A stretch of DNA of 64,000 nt from Citrobacter sp. JGM124 (GCF_018257795.1 NZ_JAERJD010000002.1:310001-374000), one strand, 5' to 3'. Shown: positions 18,252-30,268, counted from the first letter of the stretch. Made by a program: numbers and translations. The notes: a model not told the origin generated them from the sequence alone.

Positions 18252-18607
18252 AGCTGGTTTTTAACCCTTTAACATCCCTGTGCCCGGTCAGCGCTATCCA
18301 CGCCGTTCCTGGCATGCCTGCACCCTTTATGGGTAAGCATACACACCTGAAGCGCGTCTGAATAAATGGCCAGGGGCGCCGCATGGTAGCGGTGTCACAC
18401 CGTCCCCTGGGCATGCAGCATTCCCCCGGTAAATAACCGAAAGTGGCGGGCGAGCCTTCCGCCCCGCCTCTCATGACCGTACTCATCTGTCTTTCCCCGC
18501 CGCTCCGCCAGACGCGTTAAAAAAAACATTTTTTGATAGAGACAGAATCATCGTCACGTGATAAAACATATCTATGATATATCTTACGACATAAAAGAGA
18601 CGATAAA
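18252..18607. other. Intergenic region upstream of the yqjH-yqjI pair
   Basis: No ORF is convincing here. The last 60 bases hold the promoter and palindromic operator of the yqjH-like gene (listed separately). The first part is GC-rich with no clear terminator for nudG. Confidence 0.4.
18568..18583. promoter_or_regulatory. Palindromic operator candidate for the PadR-type regulator
   Basis: ATATC-TAT-GATAT (18568-18580) overlaps a second perfect palindrome GATATATC (18576-18583), 25 to 40 bases before the yqjH ATG, in promoter position. PadR regulators such as YqjI bind A+T-rich palindromes and in E. coli repress yqjH and themselves. Binding is inferred. Confidence 0.45.
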
Positions 18608-19372
18608 ATGGCCATCAAACAAAACAAACCCAAACGCCCCGAACGTGTAATGAATGAACTGAAATTCAGAGAATTAGTCGTTAAAAGTAAGGAAATCATC
18701 GTCAGCTGCTTTTATCGTATTGTTCTGACCAGTGAACAACTTGCCGGGTTTTCATCATCAGGCTTTGACGATCATGTGAAGGTATTTTTCCCTGAGCCGG
18801 GTAAGCCATTAGCATTACCCAAAATGACGGATGAAGGCATTGTCTGGCCTGAGGGACCGCGCCCGGCTTCGCGCGACTATACCCCGCTGGCCTTCGATGC
18901 CGAGCGTAATGAACTGACTATCGACTTCTTCATTCACGATGGGGGGATCGCAAGCGACTGGGCAAAAGCGGCAACGGTGGGTGATACCCTGATGATCGGC
19001 GGCCCACGTGGGTCACTGGTGATCCCTACTGATTATGCCTGGCAGCTTTACGTGTGCGATGAGACTGGTTTACCGGCCGTGCTTCGCCGCTTACGTTCAT
19101 TACCAGACAACATAACGCCCCAAGTACTGGTCAACTGTAGCCAGCCACAAACCCAGCCCTATTTGAGTGAGTGTGCTCATGCCAGTATTGAATGGCTGGA
19201 CAGCAAATCAATCGCGGCGAAACTCCATTCGCTTACCATCCCGGCAGAAGACTACTTTGTCTGGATCACCGGTGAAGGTGAAGAGGTAAAACAACTCAGC
19301 GATAATCTGCTGGCAAGCCACGGCCTTGACACCGACTATGTGCGCGCCGCAGCGTACTGGCATAAAAAATAG
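18608..19372 (+). CDS. yqjH: Siderophore-interacting protein / ferric reductase YqjH-like
   Basis: The 254-residue protein matches E. coli YqjH, an NADPH-dependent ferric-chelate reductase of the SIP (siderophore-interacting) family. It has the FAD-binding RDYTPLAFD segment, the IHDGGIASDWAKAA motif, GGPRGSLVIP, and the C-terminal VWITGEGEEVKQL and AAYWHKK. It releases iron from chelates in the cytoplasm. In E. coli yqjH and yqjI are divergent near aer; here they are tandem, 10 bases apart, in the nudG-ynjH interval, so the pair has been relocated and rearranged. Confidence 0.9.
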   Translation: MAIKQNKPKRPERVMNELKFRELVVKSKEIIVSCFYRIVLTSEQLAGFSSSGFDDHVKVFFPEPGKPLALPKMTDEGIVWPEGPRPASRDYTPLAFDAERNELTIDFFIHDGGIASDWAKAATVGDTLMIGGPRGSLVIPTDYAWQLYVCDETGLPAVLRRLRSLPDNITPQVLVNCSQPQTQPYLSECAHASIEWLDSKSIAAKLHSLTIPAEDYFVWITGEGEEVKQLSDNLLASHGLDTDYVRAAAYWHKK

Positions 19373-19382
19373 GAGAGTGAAT

Positions 19383-19961
19383 ATGCGACACCATCATCTG
19401 AACGGTAAAAAACACGATCTCCATGAAAGGTGGGCCAAAGGCCACGGGCGTCAGGAACACCGAACCCAGGAAGGCAAGGCACGTCACCGCCGTGAAAAGC
19501 TGTTTGATGCCAACGACATTCGTCTGCTTATTCTGCATATTCTTGAGAAAAACGTCGCCCATGGCTATGAGCTGATTAAATCGATAGAAGCGCTAGCCAA
19601 GGGTGAGTATGTGCCAAGCCCGGGAATTATTTATCCAAACCTGACACTGCTCGAAGAGATGGGATATATCCAGGGGACGGACAGTCAGTCCAGTAAAAAA
19701 GCCTGGCAGCTGACGGATGAGGGCAGAACATCACTGGCCCGGCAACGAGATGACGTTAATGCCATCATTGAACGTCTGACATCACTGGGGGTGCTGGGGG
19801 ATAATCGTCGTATTCCTGAAGTACAACGGGCCATTCATAACTTCAGGAGTGCTCTCAATACCAAACTCAGCACGGACGACATTCCGCAGGAGGCACTCTA
19901 TAAAATCATCGATATTCTGGATCAGGCCGCCAAAGATATTGAACGCTGCCCGTTGCGTTAA
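19383..19961 (+). CDS. yqjI: PadR family transcriptional regulator YqjI-like
   Basis: The 192-residue regulator has a His-rich N-terminal tail (MRHHHL and further His to residue 40), then a PadR winged helix: DANDIRLLILHILEKNVAHGYELIKSIE and the SPGIIYPNLTLLEEMGYI wing. E. coli YqjI uses an N-terminal metal-binding extension to sense nickel and de-represses yqjH. The His-rich tail supports a metal-responsive role. The start at 19383 has AGGAGAG 6 bases upstream. It directly follows yqjH and probably represses the shared upstream promoter. Confidence 0.88.
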   Translation: MRHHHLNGKKHDLHERWAKGHGRQEHRTQEGKARHRREKLFDANDIRLLILHILEKNVAHGYELIKSIEALAKGEYVPSPGIIYPNLTLLEEMGYIQGTDSQSSKKAWQLTDEGRTSLARQRDDVNAIIERLTSLGVLGDNRRIPEVQRAIHNFRSALNTKLSTDDIPQEALYKIIDILDQAAKDIERCPLR

Positions 19962-20050
19962 GGTGCAACCACAGTCCTGCCCGGTGTCCGGTAAACCAGG
20001 AGGCGGCTTGCTGACACCGTAAGGAATAAGCAACCGCCCGGTTTGATTAC

Positions 20051-20359
20051 TTAAGGCTGGATACGCTGCCAAATAAGTGGGTTGGTGCTGATGACCTGAC
20101 TGTCTCTTGAACACTGAAGCAGGATACCTTCCATTTTTATAATCGCCCCCTCGGTGTAATTTTTATTGCCATAAATACAGCACTGCAAACAAGGCACAGA
20201 TTGCTGATTCGTCCCTTGCTGGGTAAATACTTCAGGGGGGATAACAACCCCCAGATCGGTACCATTATTTGCGGTGGCCAGCAGTGGCAAACTGAGCAGC
20301 GCCGCAGCAAGCACGCATTTTATTGAGACCTTCTTTACTGGCCTGTTTTTTAACTCCAT
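20051..20359 (-). CDS. ynjH: Periplasmic DUF1496 protein YnjH
   Basis: The product is about 102 residues with a signal peptide ending LLATANN. It aligns with E. coli YnjH (DUF1496) in IPPEVF, the cysteine cluster VPCLQCCIYGNKNYTEGA and STNPLIWQRI. The paired cysteines suggest a small secreted disulfide protein; its function is unknown. Two adjacent ATG codons (20362 and 20359) follow a run of G (AGGGGGG); the second has the better spacing. Position between nudG and topB agrees with E. coli. Confidence 0.87.
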   Translation of the reverse strand: MELKNRPVKKVSIKCVLAAALLSLPLLATANNGTDLGVVIPPEVFTQQGTNQQSVPCLQCCIYGNKNYTEGAIIKMEGILLQCSRDSQVISTNPLIWQRIQP

Positions 20360-20457
20360 CATCCCCCCTGTAAACACGTTTTAGTGATGAAACTACCCGG
20401 TGCGAATCGGTAGCCTTTTATTCATAACCGTACAGTACAGTAAAAAAAACCATTCCG

Positions 20458-22437
20458 TTAGTCACCGGGGCGTTGGGCTACGGGCGGAGTCCCACCAGAA
20501 CGTCGTCCTCGCGTGTTAATACCCGCATTTCCTTTTCCTGCTTTTTTCTTTCGCTCCTTGCCCGCCCGGGGCGTGGCTGGAGCACTGATCCCCTGAAAAG
20601 TATCCTGTACCCTTGTGTTCCGGGCCTGATGGATTAGTGAATGCAGTGTGTCAATCAAGGGTTGCATAAAGTCCTGATAACGGCAGTTTTTCTCACTGAT
20701 TTGTGTCAGGGTCGCTTCCCAGTTTGCGGTCATATCGGGGCGGGCCGCCAGTTCCGGTAATGCGTGAATAAGAGCCCGCCCGGCTGGTGTGGCGTGAATA
20801 GCCCGTCCCTTCTTTTCCAAAAATGCACGTTTGAACAACAGTTCAATAATACCTGCGCGGGTCGCCTCGGTGCCTAAACCATCCGTTGCCCGCAGTACTT
20901 TCTTGAGCTCTTTATCCTGAACGAAGCGAGCGATACCGGTCATCGCAGACAGTAAGGTGGCATCGGTAAAATGCCGCGGAGGCTGGGTCTGACGGTCAAC
21001 CACCTCACCCTGTTCACAGAGCAAGACGTCACCATTGGCCACAACCGGCAATGGAGTACCGTCATTGTCTTCATCACGTTCTTTATTGCCCAGCAAAGCC
21101 CGCCACCCTGCTTCGGCCAGAAAACGGGCTTTGGCAATAAATTTTCCCCCGGCAATATCCAGCTCAATGGTACATTTCCGAAACTGAGCATCAGGACAGA
21201 ACTGCATTAAATACTGACGGGCAATCAGATTATAAATACGGGACTCATTTTCCGTCAGAGAGACTTTGCTGCTGCGAGCCGTGGGAATAATAGCATGGTG
21301 GGCGTCGACCTTTTTGTCATCCCAGCATCGGTTGTGTATTGACACATCAATGGCCGGGAAAGGATCAAAATCCCCCTGAATACCGATGGCGTTCAACACG
21401 GCCTGGCGCCCGGCGAAATGCTCTTCCGGAAGATAACGGCTGTCAGAACGTGGATAGGTAATCAATTTATGGGTTTCATAGAGCTTCTGACAAATATCCA
21501 GGACAGTCTGCGCACTTAAGCCATAGCGTTTGGCAGCATCAATCTGCAAACTGGATAGCGAGAAAGGCAAAGGTGCAATTTCTGATTCACGTTTGTCCTG
21601 ATAACTCGTCACTGTCGCTGGCTGCCCGGTGATTCGGGCAACCACATGCTCCGCCAGTTTTCGGTTCAGTAAGCGTCCCTCTTCATCCTGGTGTGACTCA
21701 CAAGACTCACTGGGTTTCCAGAGTGCAATAAAACGCTCATCCGCCGGAGTGACGATATGTGCTTTGACTTCAAAATAGTCCCGGGGGATAAAGTTTTCTA
21801 TTTCTTCATCCCGGCGTACTACCAGCCCCAGCACTGGGGTCTGAACCCGGCCAACAGATAATACGCCCTGATAGCCCGCATTGCGCCCCAACAGGGTATA
21901 GGCGCGGGTCATATTGATACCATATAGCCAGTCTGCACGGGCACGAGCCAGGGCAGAAACACAAAGGGGAATAAACTCCCTGTTAGGCCTCAGTCGGGCG
22001 ATGGCCCGCTCCACGGCCTGAGGATTAAGATCGTTGATCAGGCAACGCTGAACCTGTTGGCGCTTTTCAGGCGCGAGCTGCAGGTAGTCCAGGACTTCAT
22101 CAACCAGTAATTGACCTTCACGATCAGGGTCACCAGCATGTATCACTTCAGCGGCCTGATTCAGAAAACGTTTAATCACATTAAGCTGTTTGGTGACAGA
22201 GGGGCGTGGCTGTAAACGCCATTTCTCAGGCACAATCGGCAAGTCAGCAAGATTCCAGCGCGCATAGCGTTCGTTATAGACGTCGGGCTGCGCCTGTTCA
22301 AGCAGGTGACCAATACACCACGTCACAACCTGCCCACTGCCACACTCAATAAAACCATCCCCTCGTCGATGAGGTTTTGGCAAGACATCGGCTATCGCTC
22401 GGGCAAGACTCGGTTTTTCGGCAATAAACAACCGCAT
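20458..22437 (-). CDS. topB: DNA topoisomerase III TopB
   Basis: The 659-residue type IA topoisomerase compares with 653 in E. coli. The TOPRIM domain opens with [20 protein letters not shown] (catalytic Glu7) and holds the acidic [12 protein letters not shown] motif; the active-site tyrosine is in [11 protein letters not shown] near residue 328. The C-terminal tail is basic and low in complexity ([11 protein letters not shown]), as expected for DNA binding. It decatenates chromosomes with RecQ and SSB. The start at 22437, 4 bases after the selD stop, matches the E. coli N-terminus; a frame open to 22455 adds six unconserved residues. It is coupled to selD. Confidence 0.97.
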   Translation of the reverse strand: MRLFIAEKPSLARAIADVLPKPHRRGDGFIECGSGQVVTWCIGHLLEQAQPDVYNERYARWNLADLPIVPEKWRLQPRPSVTKQLNVIKRFLNQAAEVIHAGDPDREGQLLVDEVLDYLQLAPEKRQQVQRCLINDLNPQAVERAIARLRPNREFIPLCVSALARARADWLYGINMTRAYTLLGRNAGYQGVLSVGRVQTPVLGLVVRRDEEIENFIPRDYFEVKAHIVTPADERFIALWKPSESCESHQDEEGRLLNRKLAEHVVARITGQPATVTSYQDKRESEIAPLPFSLSSLQIDAAKRYGLSAQTVLDICQKLYETHKLITYPRSDSRYLPEEHFAGRQAVLNAIGIQGDFDPFPAIDVSIHNRCWDDKKVDAHHAIIPTARSSKVSLTENESRIYNLIARQYLMQFCPDAQFRKCTIELDIAGGKFIAKARFLAEAGWRALLGNKERDEDNDGTPLPVVANGDVLLCEQGEVVDRQTQPPRHFTDATLLSAMTGIARFVQDKELKKVLRATDGLGTEATRAGIIELLFKRAFLEKKGRAIHATPAGRALIHALPELAARPDMTANWEATLTQISEKNCRYQDFMQPLIDTLHSLIHQARNTRVQDTFQGISAPATPRAGKERKKKAGKGNAGINTRGRRSGGTPPVAQRPGD

Positions 22438-22441
22438 AAAA

Positions 22442-23485
22442 TTAACGAACCTCAATCATGGGCTGCCCGGGGCGTTTTTCATAAAGTTCTCCCATCACAT
22501 TGAGCGTCATTCCGTGACGCTCGGCGATGTCGAGAACGGCTTGCCGGGCATCATCCCGTACTGCGAGCAGCAGTCCCCCGGAGGTCTGGGGATCACAGAG
22601 TAAATCGCGCCAGGCTGCCGGCATCTCACCGACTAAATGACCATAACTGGCAAAGTTTCGTCCTGTACCACCGGGAACGCAGCCCTGGGCAATGTAGCTT
22701 TCCACTGCGGGTAACTTGGGTACCGCCGTAAAATTAACCACCGCATGCAGATCAGCGCCCTGGCACATTTCGCTAAGGTGCCCCAGCAAACCAAAGCCCG
22801 TCACATCCGTCATCGCCGTGACGCCTGCTACCTCAGAAAATTCAGCGCCAGCATCATTAAGCTGACACATTACTTCAGCCGCCAGGCCCTGATGTTCCGG
22901 ACGGAGGAGCGATTTCTTCTCTGCCGTTGTCAGGATGCCAATACCCAGTGGTTTGGTCAGATAAAGTTTGCAACCGGCCTGGGCGGAACTGTTTTTCTTT
23001 ACCTTTTCAGTGGGGACGATACCGGTCACTGCGAGGCCAAAAATTGGTTCCGGGGCATCGATCGAGTGTCCCCCTGCCAGGGATATGCCCGCCTGCTGGC
23101 AGACAAAACGGCCGCCTTCAATCACTTGCCGGGCGATAGCAGGATCAAGGGTATTCACCGGCCAGCCGAGGATGGCAATAGCCATAATGGGTTTCCCCCC
23201 CATGGCATAAATATCACTGATAGCGTTCGTGGCAGCGATACGGCCAAAGTCAAACGGAGAGTCAACAATCGGCATGAAAAAGTCGGTAGTACTGATGATG
23301 CAGGTGCCATTCCCTAAGTCATAAACCGCCGCATCATCCCGGGTTTCATTCCCGACCAGCAAATGGGGGTCAATAAATTTAGCCTGTTCACTATGAAGAA
23401 TTGTTTCTAATACCTGGGGGGAAATTTTGCAGCCGCATCCAGCACCATGGCTATATTGTGTCAGCCTAACCTGTTGCTCACTCAT
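22442..23485 (-). CDS. selD: Selenide, water dikinase SelD
   Basis: The product is 347 residues, the E. coli length. SelD makes selenophosphate from selenide and ATP for selenocysteine and selenouridine synthesis. The catalytic pair Cys17 and Lys20 is present in GAGCGCK; the residue is cysteine, so it is not itself a selenoprotein. [17 protein letters not shown] and [16 protein letters not shown] are the PurM/ThiL-type ATP and metal motifs. It forms an operon with topB and possibly precedes it by translational coupling. The upstream gene ydjA is on the same strand with a gap of about 124 bases. Confidence 0.97.
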   Translation of the reverse strand: MSEQQVRLTQYSHGAGCGCKISPQVLETILHSEQAKFIDPHLLVGNETRDDAAVYDLGNGTCIISTTDFFMPIVDSPFDFGRIAATNAISDIYAMGGKPIMAIAILGWPVNTLDPAIARQVIEGGRFVCQQAGISLAGGHSIDAPEPIFGLAVTGIVPTEKVKKNSSAQAGCKLYLTKPLGIGILTTAEKKSLLRPEHQGLAAEVMCQLNDAGAEFSEVAGVTAMTDVTGFGLLGHLSEMCQGADLHAVVNFTAVPKLPAVESYIAQGCVPGGTGRNFASYGHLVGEMPAAWRDLLCDPQTSGGLLLAVRDDARQAVLDIAERHGMTLNVMGELYEKRPGQPMIEVR

Positions 23486-23609
23486 CAGTCTCTCCTGTCA
23501 TCGATGCACACCATTGGGGATATGGTAACGCTCAAATGCCATTCTGATAAGTCTGCTTGTCTGGATTAGCGTCTTATTACACGTAATCCAGACATTTTTC
23601 TTGTTTTAA

Positions 23610-24161
23610 TTAAAAATAGTGTACAAATGGTGCGGTATCTGGCGGGGTAAATGTTGCCGATGCTTTAAGCTGTGGCGTTCCCAAATAGAGAAAGCCCACG
23701 ACTTTATCCTGTGCCCGGCCCCCTAATGCTTCACAGATTGAGGCATCTTCCGTCCAGGGGCCACTGCGCCAGATACCGTTGAACCCCTGGGCGAGTGCCG
23801 CCATTTGCATAGCCATCACCGCACAGCTGGCTGAGGCTATTTGCTCCCAGACCGGCACTTTATGGTTATCATCACAGTGCGCAATCACCGCAATAATTTG
23901 TGGGGCCCGCAATGGGCCAGTGCGGGCTTTTTCAAGCGCCTTATCATCAAACCCTGCAGCAGTCGCTGCTTTGACCAACAACTGGGCAAAACGCTCACGC
24001 CCTTCCCCTTGAATAATAACAAAACGCCAGGGCTGCAGTGTGCCATGATCCGGCGCACGCATACCCGCACGCAGGATATTTTCCAGCACCTCACCCGATG
24101 GTGCCGGTTCAATTAAACGGGACGCACTGCGACGGTTAATAAGGAGTTCAAGAGCATCCAT
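23610..24161 (-). CDS. ydjA: Nitroreductase-family protein YdjA
   Basis: The 183-residue flavoprotein is the length of E. coli YdjA, one of the smallest nitroreductase-family members and an FMN-binding homodimer. Seen: [26 protein letters not shown] near the FMN site, [20 protein letters not shown] and the terminal FLYLGTPQ. The ATG at 24161 is preceded by GGGGAAAA; the frame stays open 23 codons further but that part is not conserved. It keeps the E. coli neighbours selD and sppA (divergent). Confidence 0.94.
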   Translation of the reverse strand: MDALELLINRRSASRLIEPAPSGEVLENILRAGMRAPDHGTLQPWRFVIIQGEGRERFAQLLVKAATAAGFDDKALEKARTGPLRAPQIIAVIAHCDDNHKVPVWEQIASASCAVMAMQMAALAQGFNGIWRSGPWTEDASICEALGGRAQDKVVGFLYLGTPQLKASATFTPPDTAPFVHYF

Positions 24162-24342
24162 AATGTTTTCCCCTAAATGATTTCTATTCACAAAACTAAC
24201 ATAACCACTACTTTTATTACAGTGCAACACCGATTGGCTACTGACATTTTGTCATCGGATCTTTAGGATAATCGGCACGCTCAGCATTTTAGCGTTCAAC
24301 ATTCCGACGTGAGAGCATCCAAGTGGCAGTTATGGAGAAAAT

Positions 24343-26193
24343 ATGCGCATTATTGGGCGATTAATTACGGGTATTTTTAAGTGGACATGGCGTCTGCTCA
24401 ATTTTATTCGCGAGTTAGTACTGAATGTACTTTTTATTTTAATAGTACTCGTGGGTGTGGGTATTTGGTTACAGGCCAAAAGCGATTCAGCGGAACCGCC
24501 TCAAGGCGCCCTGTTACTCAATATCAAGGGGGTCATCGTTGACAAGCCCTCCGTTAATGACAAGCTGGGTATCATTGGTCGCCAGCTATTAGGAGCGAAC
24601 TCTAACCGGCTACAAGAAAACTCATTATTTGATATTGTCGATGCCATTCGTCAGGCCAAAAGCGACAGTAACATTACCGGGATTGTGCTTGACCTGAAAG
24701 ATTTTGCCGGCGCAGATCAGACCTCGATGCAATACATAGGTAAAGCCCTGCGTGAATTCCGTGATACAGGTAAGCCTGTGTATGCCCGAGGTGATGACTA
24801 CAACCAAGGCCAGTACTATCTGGCGAGCTTTGCCAACAAGATCTGGCTTTCGCCACAAGGGAATGTCGAACTGCGCGGGTTTGCCACCAATACTTTATAT
24901 TACAAGACATTACTGGACAAACTGAAAGTCTCAACCTACGTATTCCGGGTAGGAACCTATAAATCAGCTGTTGAGCCTTACTTGCGGGACAACATGTCAC
25001 CTGCCGCGCGGGAAGCAGACAGTCTGTGGATAGGGGAATTGTGGCAGAACTTTATCACCACCATTGCAGCAAACCGCCAGATAACAGTGCAACAGGCATT
25101 CCCTGGCGCACAAGTGATGCTGGATAATCTTAAAAAACTCAACGGTGATACGGCTCAGTACGCGCTGGATAACAAACTGGTCGATGAGCTGGCACCCAAT
25201 GCCCGAGTTGATCAGGCACTGATCAAGCAGTTTGGCTGGAGCCAGGAAAATAAAGACTTTAACTACACCAGTATTTATGACTATAGCCTGAAGCCTGCAT
25301 CATCTGAAGGTGGCGCGATTGCTGTCATTTTTGTTAATGGGGCTATAATGGATGGTCCTGAAACCGCGGGGCAAGTTGGCGGAGACACCACTGCGGCACA
25401 AATCCGTGACGCACGTCTTGACCCAACGGTGAAAGCCATCGTGCTTCGGGTCAACAGCCCGGGGGGAAGCGTGAGCGCCTCTGAGTTGATTCGTGGTGAA
25501 CTGATGGCAGCCCGGGATGCTGGAAAACCGATTGTGGTTTCTATGGGGGGCATGGCCGCGTCTGGTGGATACTGGATCTCTACACCCGCGAACTATATTA
25601 TCGCTAACCCGAGTACCCTGACGGGTTCTATCGGTATATTTGGTGTGATTAATACCGTGCAAGACACGCTGGCCTCAGTAGGCGTGTATACCGATGGGGT
25701 ATCAACATCACCACTGGCTGATCTGGCCGTCACCAAAGCACTCTCGCCTGAAGTTCAGCAGATGATTCAGCTATCTATTGAACATGGTTATCAACGGTTT
25801 ATCGACCTGGTGGCAAATGCCCGTAAGATGACACCGGAACAGGTTGACGCGATTGCCCAGGGCCATGTCTGGACGGGTGAAGATGCTAAAGCGAAAGGGT
25901 TAGTTGATGCGTTGGGAGACTTTGATGATGCTGTGGCAAAAGCCGCTGAACTGGCACAGCTGAAACAGTGGCATCTCAGTTTCTGGCAGGAAGAATCAAC
26001 ATTATTAGATCGTGTGTTTGACTCAGTAACCGGCTCGGTACGCGCGGCGTTACCTCAGGCGTTGCAAGCTTATTTGCCCGCACCGTTGGCTGATGCCGCC
26101 ATGGCAGTTAAAGCACAAAACGATCAATTTGCGCTAATGAATGACCCGCAAAATCGCTATGCGTTCTGTCTGACCTGCGGAGACGTAAAGTAA
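24343..26193 (+). CDS. sppA: Signal peptide peptidase SppA (protease IV)
   Basis: The 616-residue inner membrane serine protease (618 in E. coli) degrades cleaved signal peptides. One N-terminal membrane helix lies at about residues 25-43, followed by tandem ClpP-like domains. The catalytic dyad is visible: Lys207 in GTYKSAVEP and Ser407 in [10 protein letters not shown]. The oligomerisation and substrate segment [13 protein letters not shown] precedes it. It is divergent from ydjA, as in E. coli, and ends 96 bases before a strong terminator. Confidence 0.97.
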   Translation: MRIIGRLITGIFKWTWRLLNFIRELVLNVLFILIVLVGVGIWLQAKSDSAEPPQGALLLNIKGVIVDKPSVNDKLGIIGRQLLGANSNRLQENSLFDIVDAIRQAKSDSNITGIVLDLKDFAGADQTSMQYIGKALREFRDTGKPVYARGDDYNQGQYYLASFANKIWLSPQGNVELRGFATNTLYYKTLLDKLKVSTYVFRVGTYKSAVEPYLRDNMSPAAREADSLWIGELWQNFITTIAANRQITVQQAFPGAQVMLDNLKKLNGDTAQYALDNKLVDELAPNARVDQALIKQFGWSQENKDFNYTSIYDYSLKPASSEGGAIAVIFVNGAIMDGPETAGQVGGDTTAAQIRDARLDPTVKAIVLRVNSPGGSVSASELIRGELMAARDAGKPIVVSMGGMAASGGYWISTPANYIIANPSTLTGSIGIFGVINTVQDTLASVGVYTDGVSTSPLADLAVTKALSPEVQQMIQLSIEHGYQRFIDLVANARKMTPEQVDAIAQGHVWTGEDAKAKGLVDALGDFDDAVAKAAELAQLKQWHLSFWQEESTLLDRVFDSVTGSVRAALPQALQAYLPAPLADAAMAVKAQNDQFALMNDPQNRYAFCLTCGDVK

Positions 26194-26288
26194 TCGCCTC
26201 CCCCGCCCGGGTCCCGGGCGGGTAAACGCTCCCTGATGCTGAGTATCGAACCGACTTATCTCAGCATCAGCCAGTCGTTCCACACGTT

Positions 26289-26346
26289 AAAAGGGTATTG
26301 AATTTAATCAATACCCTTTTCTTATCCCGGATGGGCTTTTTTTTTT
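26289..26346 (+). terminator. Strong terminator after sppA
   Basis: AAAAGGGTATTGA (26289-26301) and TCAATACCCTTTT (26308-26320) form a perfect 13-bp stem with a 6-base loop, ending in TTTTCTT. A further run of about ten T follows at 26337-26346. A GC-rich 9-bp hairpin (CCCGCCCGG/CCGGGCGGG near 26200) lies just upstream. Confidence 0.92.
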
Positions 26347-26403
26347 CTTCCGTCGCTCTATACTCTGCCACTTCTTAACGACTACACCGACTGAGCGATG
26401 TTT

Positions 26404-27420
26404 ATGCAAAAGAAATCTATTTATGTTGCCTATACAGGCGGAACCATCGGCATGCAGCGCTCAACCCAAGGCTACATACCTGTTTCTGGCCACCTCCAGC
26501 AGCAACTCGCCCTGATGCCCGAGTTCCACCGTCCTGAAATGCCTGACTTTTCTATTCATGAATACCAGCCACTGATGGACTCATCGGATATGACACCAGC
26601 GGACTGGCAGCATATTGCCGATGATATCTCAGCCAATTATGATAAATATGACGGCTTTGTTATCTTGCACGGGACGGACACGATGGCGTTCACCGCCTCC
26701 GCGCTCTCCTTTATGCTGGAAAACTTAGGTAAGCCGGTCATTGTCACCGGGTCACAAATCCCCCTGGCAGAGCTGCGTTCTGATGGGCAAATAAATTTAC
26801 TCAACTCGCTCTATATCGCTGCTAATTATCCGATTAATGAAGTCAGCTTGTTTTTTAACAATCGACTTTATCGGGGTAACCGCTCAACCAAAGCCCATGC
26901 GGATGGTTTTGCTGCGTTCAGCTCCCCCAACCTCCCACCATTACTGGAAGCCGGTATCCACATTCGTCGGTTGAATACCCCTCCGGCACCACAGAGTCAG
27001 GGGCCGTTAATCGTTCACCACGTATCCCCTCAGCCGATCGGCGTGGTCACGATTTACCCGGGGATATCTGCTGATGTCGTAAGAAACTTTCTGCTTCAGC
27101 CGGTAAAAGCACTGATTTTACGATCCTACGGTGTGGGGAATGCACCACAGAAAGGGGATTTTATTAAGGAATTACGTGAAGCCTGCGATCGGGGGATCAT
27201 TGTCGTTAACCTGACACAATGCATGTCTGGCAGAGTCAATATGGGAGGGTACGCAACAGGTAACGCCCTGGCAGAGGCAGGGGTGATCAGTGGCGAGGAT
27301 ATGACCGTTGAAGCCGCCTTAACGAAACTGCATTATCTACTGAGTCAGGGCCATGATGTCCCCACCATACGCGCTGCCATGTCACGCAATCTGCGTGGTG
27401 AGCTCACACCAGATGATTAA
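26404..27420 (+). CDS. ansA: Cytoplasmic L-asparaginase I AnsA
   Basis: The 338-residue product has the E. coli AnsA length and hydrolyses asparagine to aspartate and ammonia in the cytoplasm (low-affinity type I). It has the two catalytic threonine motifs YTGGTIGM (near residue 14) and LHGTDTMAF (near residue 91), plus GSQIPLAELRSDG. The start at the second methionine (26404) matches E. coli MQKKSIYVAYTGG. It is co-transcribed with pncA, which starts 8 bases after its stop. Confidence 0.96.
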   Translation: MQKKSIYVAYTGGTIGMQRSTQGYIPVSGHLQQQLALMPEFHRPEMPDFSIHEYQPLMDSSDMTPADWQHIADDISANYDKYDGFVILHGTDTMAFTASALSFMLENLGKPVIVTGSQIPLAELRSDGQINLLNSLYIAANYPINEVSLFFNNRLYRGNRSTKAHADGFAAFSSPNLPPLLEAGIHIRRLNTPPAPQSQGPLIVHHVSPQPIGVVTIYPGISADVVRNFLLQPVKALILRSYGVGNAPQKGDFIKELREACDRGIIVVNLTQCMSGRVNMGGYATGNALAEAGVISGEDMTVEAALTKLHYLLSQGHDVPTIRAAMSRNLRGELTPDD

Positions 27421-27428
27421 GGTATTTT

Positions 27429-28082
27429 ATGTCCCAGCAAGCGTTATTATTAGTCGATTTGCAAAATGATTTTTGTGCTGATGGCTCCCTTGCTGTGCCA
27501 GAGGGGGAGCAGACCGTCCGAATTGCCAACTCGCTGATCCCCCTCTTCACGTCCCGTGGTTGCAAAATTATCGCCACCCAGGACTGGCATCCGGCCGATC
27601 ACGGAAGCTTTGCCCGTGTCCAGGACAGTGAGCCATTTCTGCAAGGTATTCTTGATGGGTTGCCACAAACCTGGTGGCCAGATCATTGCGTTCAGAACAG
27701 CTATGGCGCTGAGTTTCATCAGCACCTGAATATTGCAGCTATTGATCATATTGCCCTGAAGGGCTGTCAGCAGGAGATTGATAGCTATAGCGCTTTCTTT
27801 GACAATGGTCATCGCCATCATACCGGCCTGGATGACTGGCTGCGTCAGCAAGACGTCAGCAGCCTGGTGATTATGGGATTAGCCACTGACTATTGTGTCA
27901 AGTTTACCGTGCTGGATGCATTATCCCTGGGTTACCAGGTCACCGTCATTACAGAGGGTTGCCGGGGAGTTAATCTACAGCCCCAGGACAGTGAACAGGC
28001 ATTGCTGAAAATGGCTGAAAGTGGGGCAACGCTGATGACGCTTGATGTATTCAGGGCGCAACTCGCGGCCCAGTCACAATAA
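27429..28082 (+). CDS. pncA: Nicotinamidase PncA
   Basis: The 217-residue isochorismatase-fold hydrolase converts nicotinamide to nicotinate for the Preiss-Handler NAD salvage route. The catalytic aspartate is Asp10 in LLLVDLQNDF, the metal-binding region shows TQDWHPADHGSFA, and the nucleophilic cysteine is in GLATDYCVKFT. Many enzymes of this type also hydrolyse pyrazinamide. It forms an operon with ansA (8-base gap) as in E. coli and is followed by a convergent terminator. Confidence 0.96.
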   Translation: MSQQALLLVDLQNDFCADGSLAVPEGEQTVRIANSLIPLFTSRGCKIIATQDWHPADHGSFARVQDSEPFLQGILDGLPQTWWPDHCVQNSYGAEFHQHLNIAAIDHIALKGCQQEIDSYSAFFDNGHRHHTGLDDWLRQQDVSSLVIMGLATDYCVKFTVLDALSLGYQVTVITEGCRGVNLQPQDSEQALLKMAESGATLMTLDVFRAQLAAQSQ

Positions 28083-28134
28083 GCGCACATTGACCGGGAA
28101 TTCGCCAGGCAGAACGACCGGCCTGGCTCATGCC

Positions 28135-28167
28135 AGGCTTACCCCCGCCGGGTGGCGGGGTAAGCCT
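28135..28167. terminator. Hairpin between convergent pncA and yeaC
   Basis: AGGCTTACCCCCGCC and GGCGGGGTAAGCCT pair over 14 bp with one bulged C and a 4-base loop. It abuts the yeaC stop. TTTTTA follows 11 bases later on the plus strand, so it probably ends pncA transcripts and perhaps yeaC ones. Confidence 0.7.
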
Positions 28168-28449
28168 TCAGTGAATTTTTATCGTGGTGATGGCATCAGC
28201 ACCAATACCCCAGTCTGCTTTTAGCTGCTGTTTACTCTTCATCACCATTTGCCCTTCCGTATCAATGGTCATGTGCTGGGGCTGCGTATTGTGCCGTGAC
28301 TGCCAGAGCATGACCAACTGAAGGCTGTTCTCTTTCTGCTCCGGGGTTAAAACCACGCCATCAGGCCATTTGCCCAGCTCAACAGCCGTTGCCAGGCGTT
28401 GATATATTTCAGGGGTCATTGCGGCCACTATTTTATCCAGATCGTCCAT
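28168..28449 (-). CDS. yeaC: DUF1315 protein YeaC
   Basis: The 93-residue cytoplasmic protein aligns closely with E. coli YeaC: AAMTPEIYQRLATAVELGKW, LTPEQKENSLQLVMLWQ and QMVMKSKQQLKADWGI. Its function is unknown. The ATG at 28449 has AGGA 8 bases upstream; an ATG three codons earlier overlaps that Shine-Dalgarno and is less likely. It follows msrB by 41 bases and should share its transcript, as in E. coli. Confidence 0.92.
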   Translation of the reverse strand: MDDLDKIVAAMTPEIYQRLATAVELGKWPDGVVLTPEQKENSLQLVMLWQSRHNTQPQHMTIDTEGQMVMKSKQQLKADWGIGADAITTIKIH

Positions 28450-28490
28450 TATTTTCATCCTGCTGCGGAATAATTTGCTGAATCGATTCT

Positions 28491-28904
28491 CTACCCTTCA
28501 GTCTGGGCTCCATTCTGCTCATCAGTAAAGCTCAGTGACGCTGAATTAACGCAATAACGTTCCCCCGTGGGCTGCGGCCCGTCAGGAAAGACATGCCCTA
28601 AATGCGCATCACAATGGCCACAACGAATCTCAATACGTTCCATACCATGGGAATTGTCACTCAGATAACGAATGGCATCAGGGCTCACTGGCTGATAGAA
28701 ACTTGGCCACCCACAACCAGAGTCATACTTTGCTTCGGAAAGGAATAAAGGGGCCTGACAAACCAGACAGTGATAGATGCCGTCCTGTTTGTTATGCAAG
28801 AGTCGCCCGGAATAAGGCGGCTCGGTGCCACGCATTTGCGTAACATGATATTGCATTTCGTTGAGGTTTTTCTTTTTTTGATCAGGAGGTAACGTGTTTG
28901 ACAT
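28491..28904 (-). CDS. msrB: Methionine (R)-sulfoxide reductase MsrB
   Basis: The 137-residue product matches E. coli MsrB residue for residue in length. It reduces methionine-R-sulfoxide in damaged proteins. Catalytic Cys118 is in RYCVNSASL; structural zinc ligands are Cys46/Cys49 (CLVC) and Cys95/Cys98 (CGHC). The [10 protein letters not shown] segment forms the active-site wall. The start at 28904 is preceded by GAGAG; eight upstream codons in frame are not conserved. It is divergent from gapA, as in E. coli. Confidence 0.97.
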   Translation of the reverse strand: MSNTLPPDQKKKNLNEMQYHVTQMRGTEPPYSGRLLHNKQDGIYHCLVCQAPLFLSEAKYDSGCGWPSFYQPVSPDAIRYLSDNSHGMERIEIRCGHCDAHLGHVFPDGPQPTGERYCVNSASLSFTDEQNGAQTEG

Positions 28905-30243
<1,339 letters not shown>

Positions 30244-30268
30244 GTTGTAATGAGTAATTAATCCTTAG

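Noticed and set aside
28104-28140. GCCAGGC/GCCTGGC copies as a REP element
   Set aside because: The sequence does not follow the known REP consensus; only short repeats are shared.
28042-28224. 60-codon plus-strand frame across the end of pncA
   Set aside because: Overlaps pncA and the terminator between pncA and yeaC; a shadow frame.
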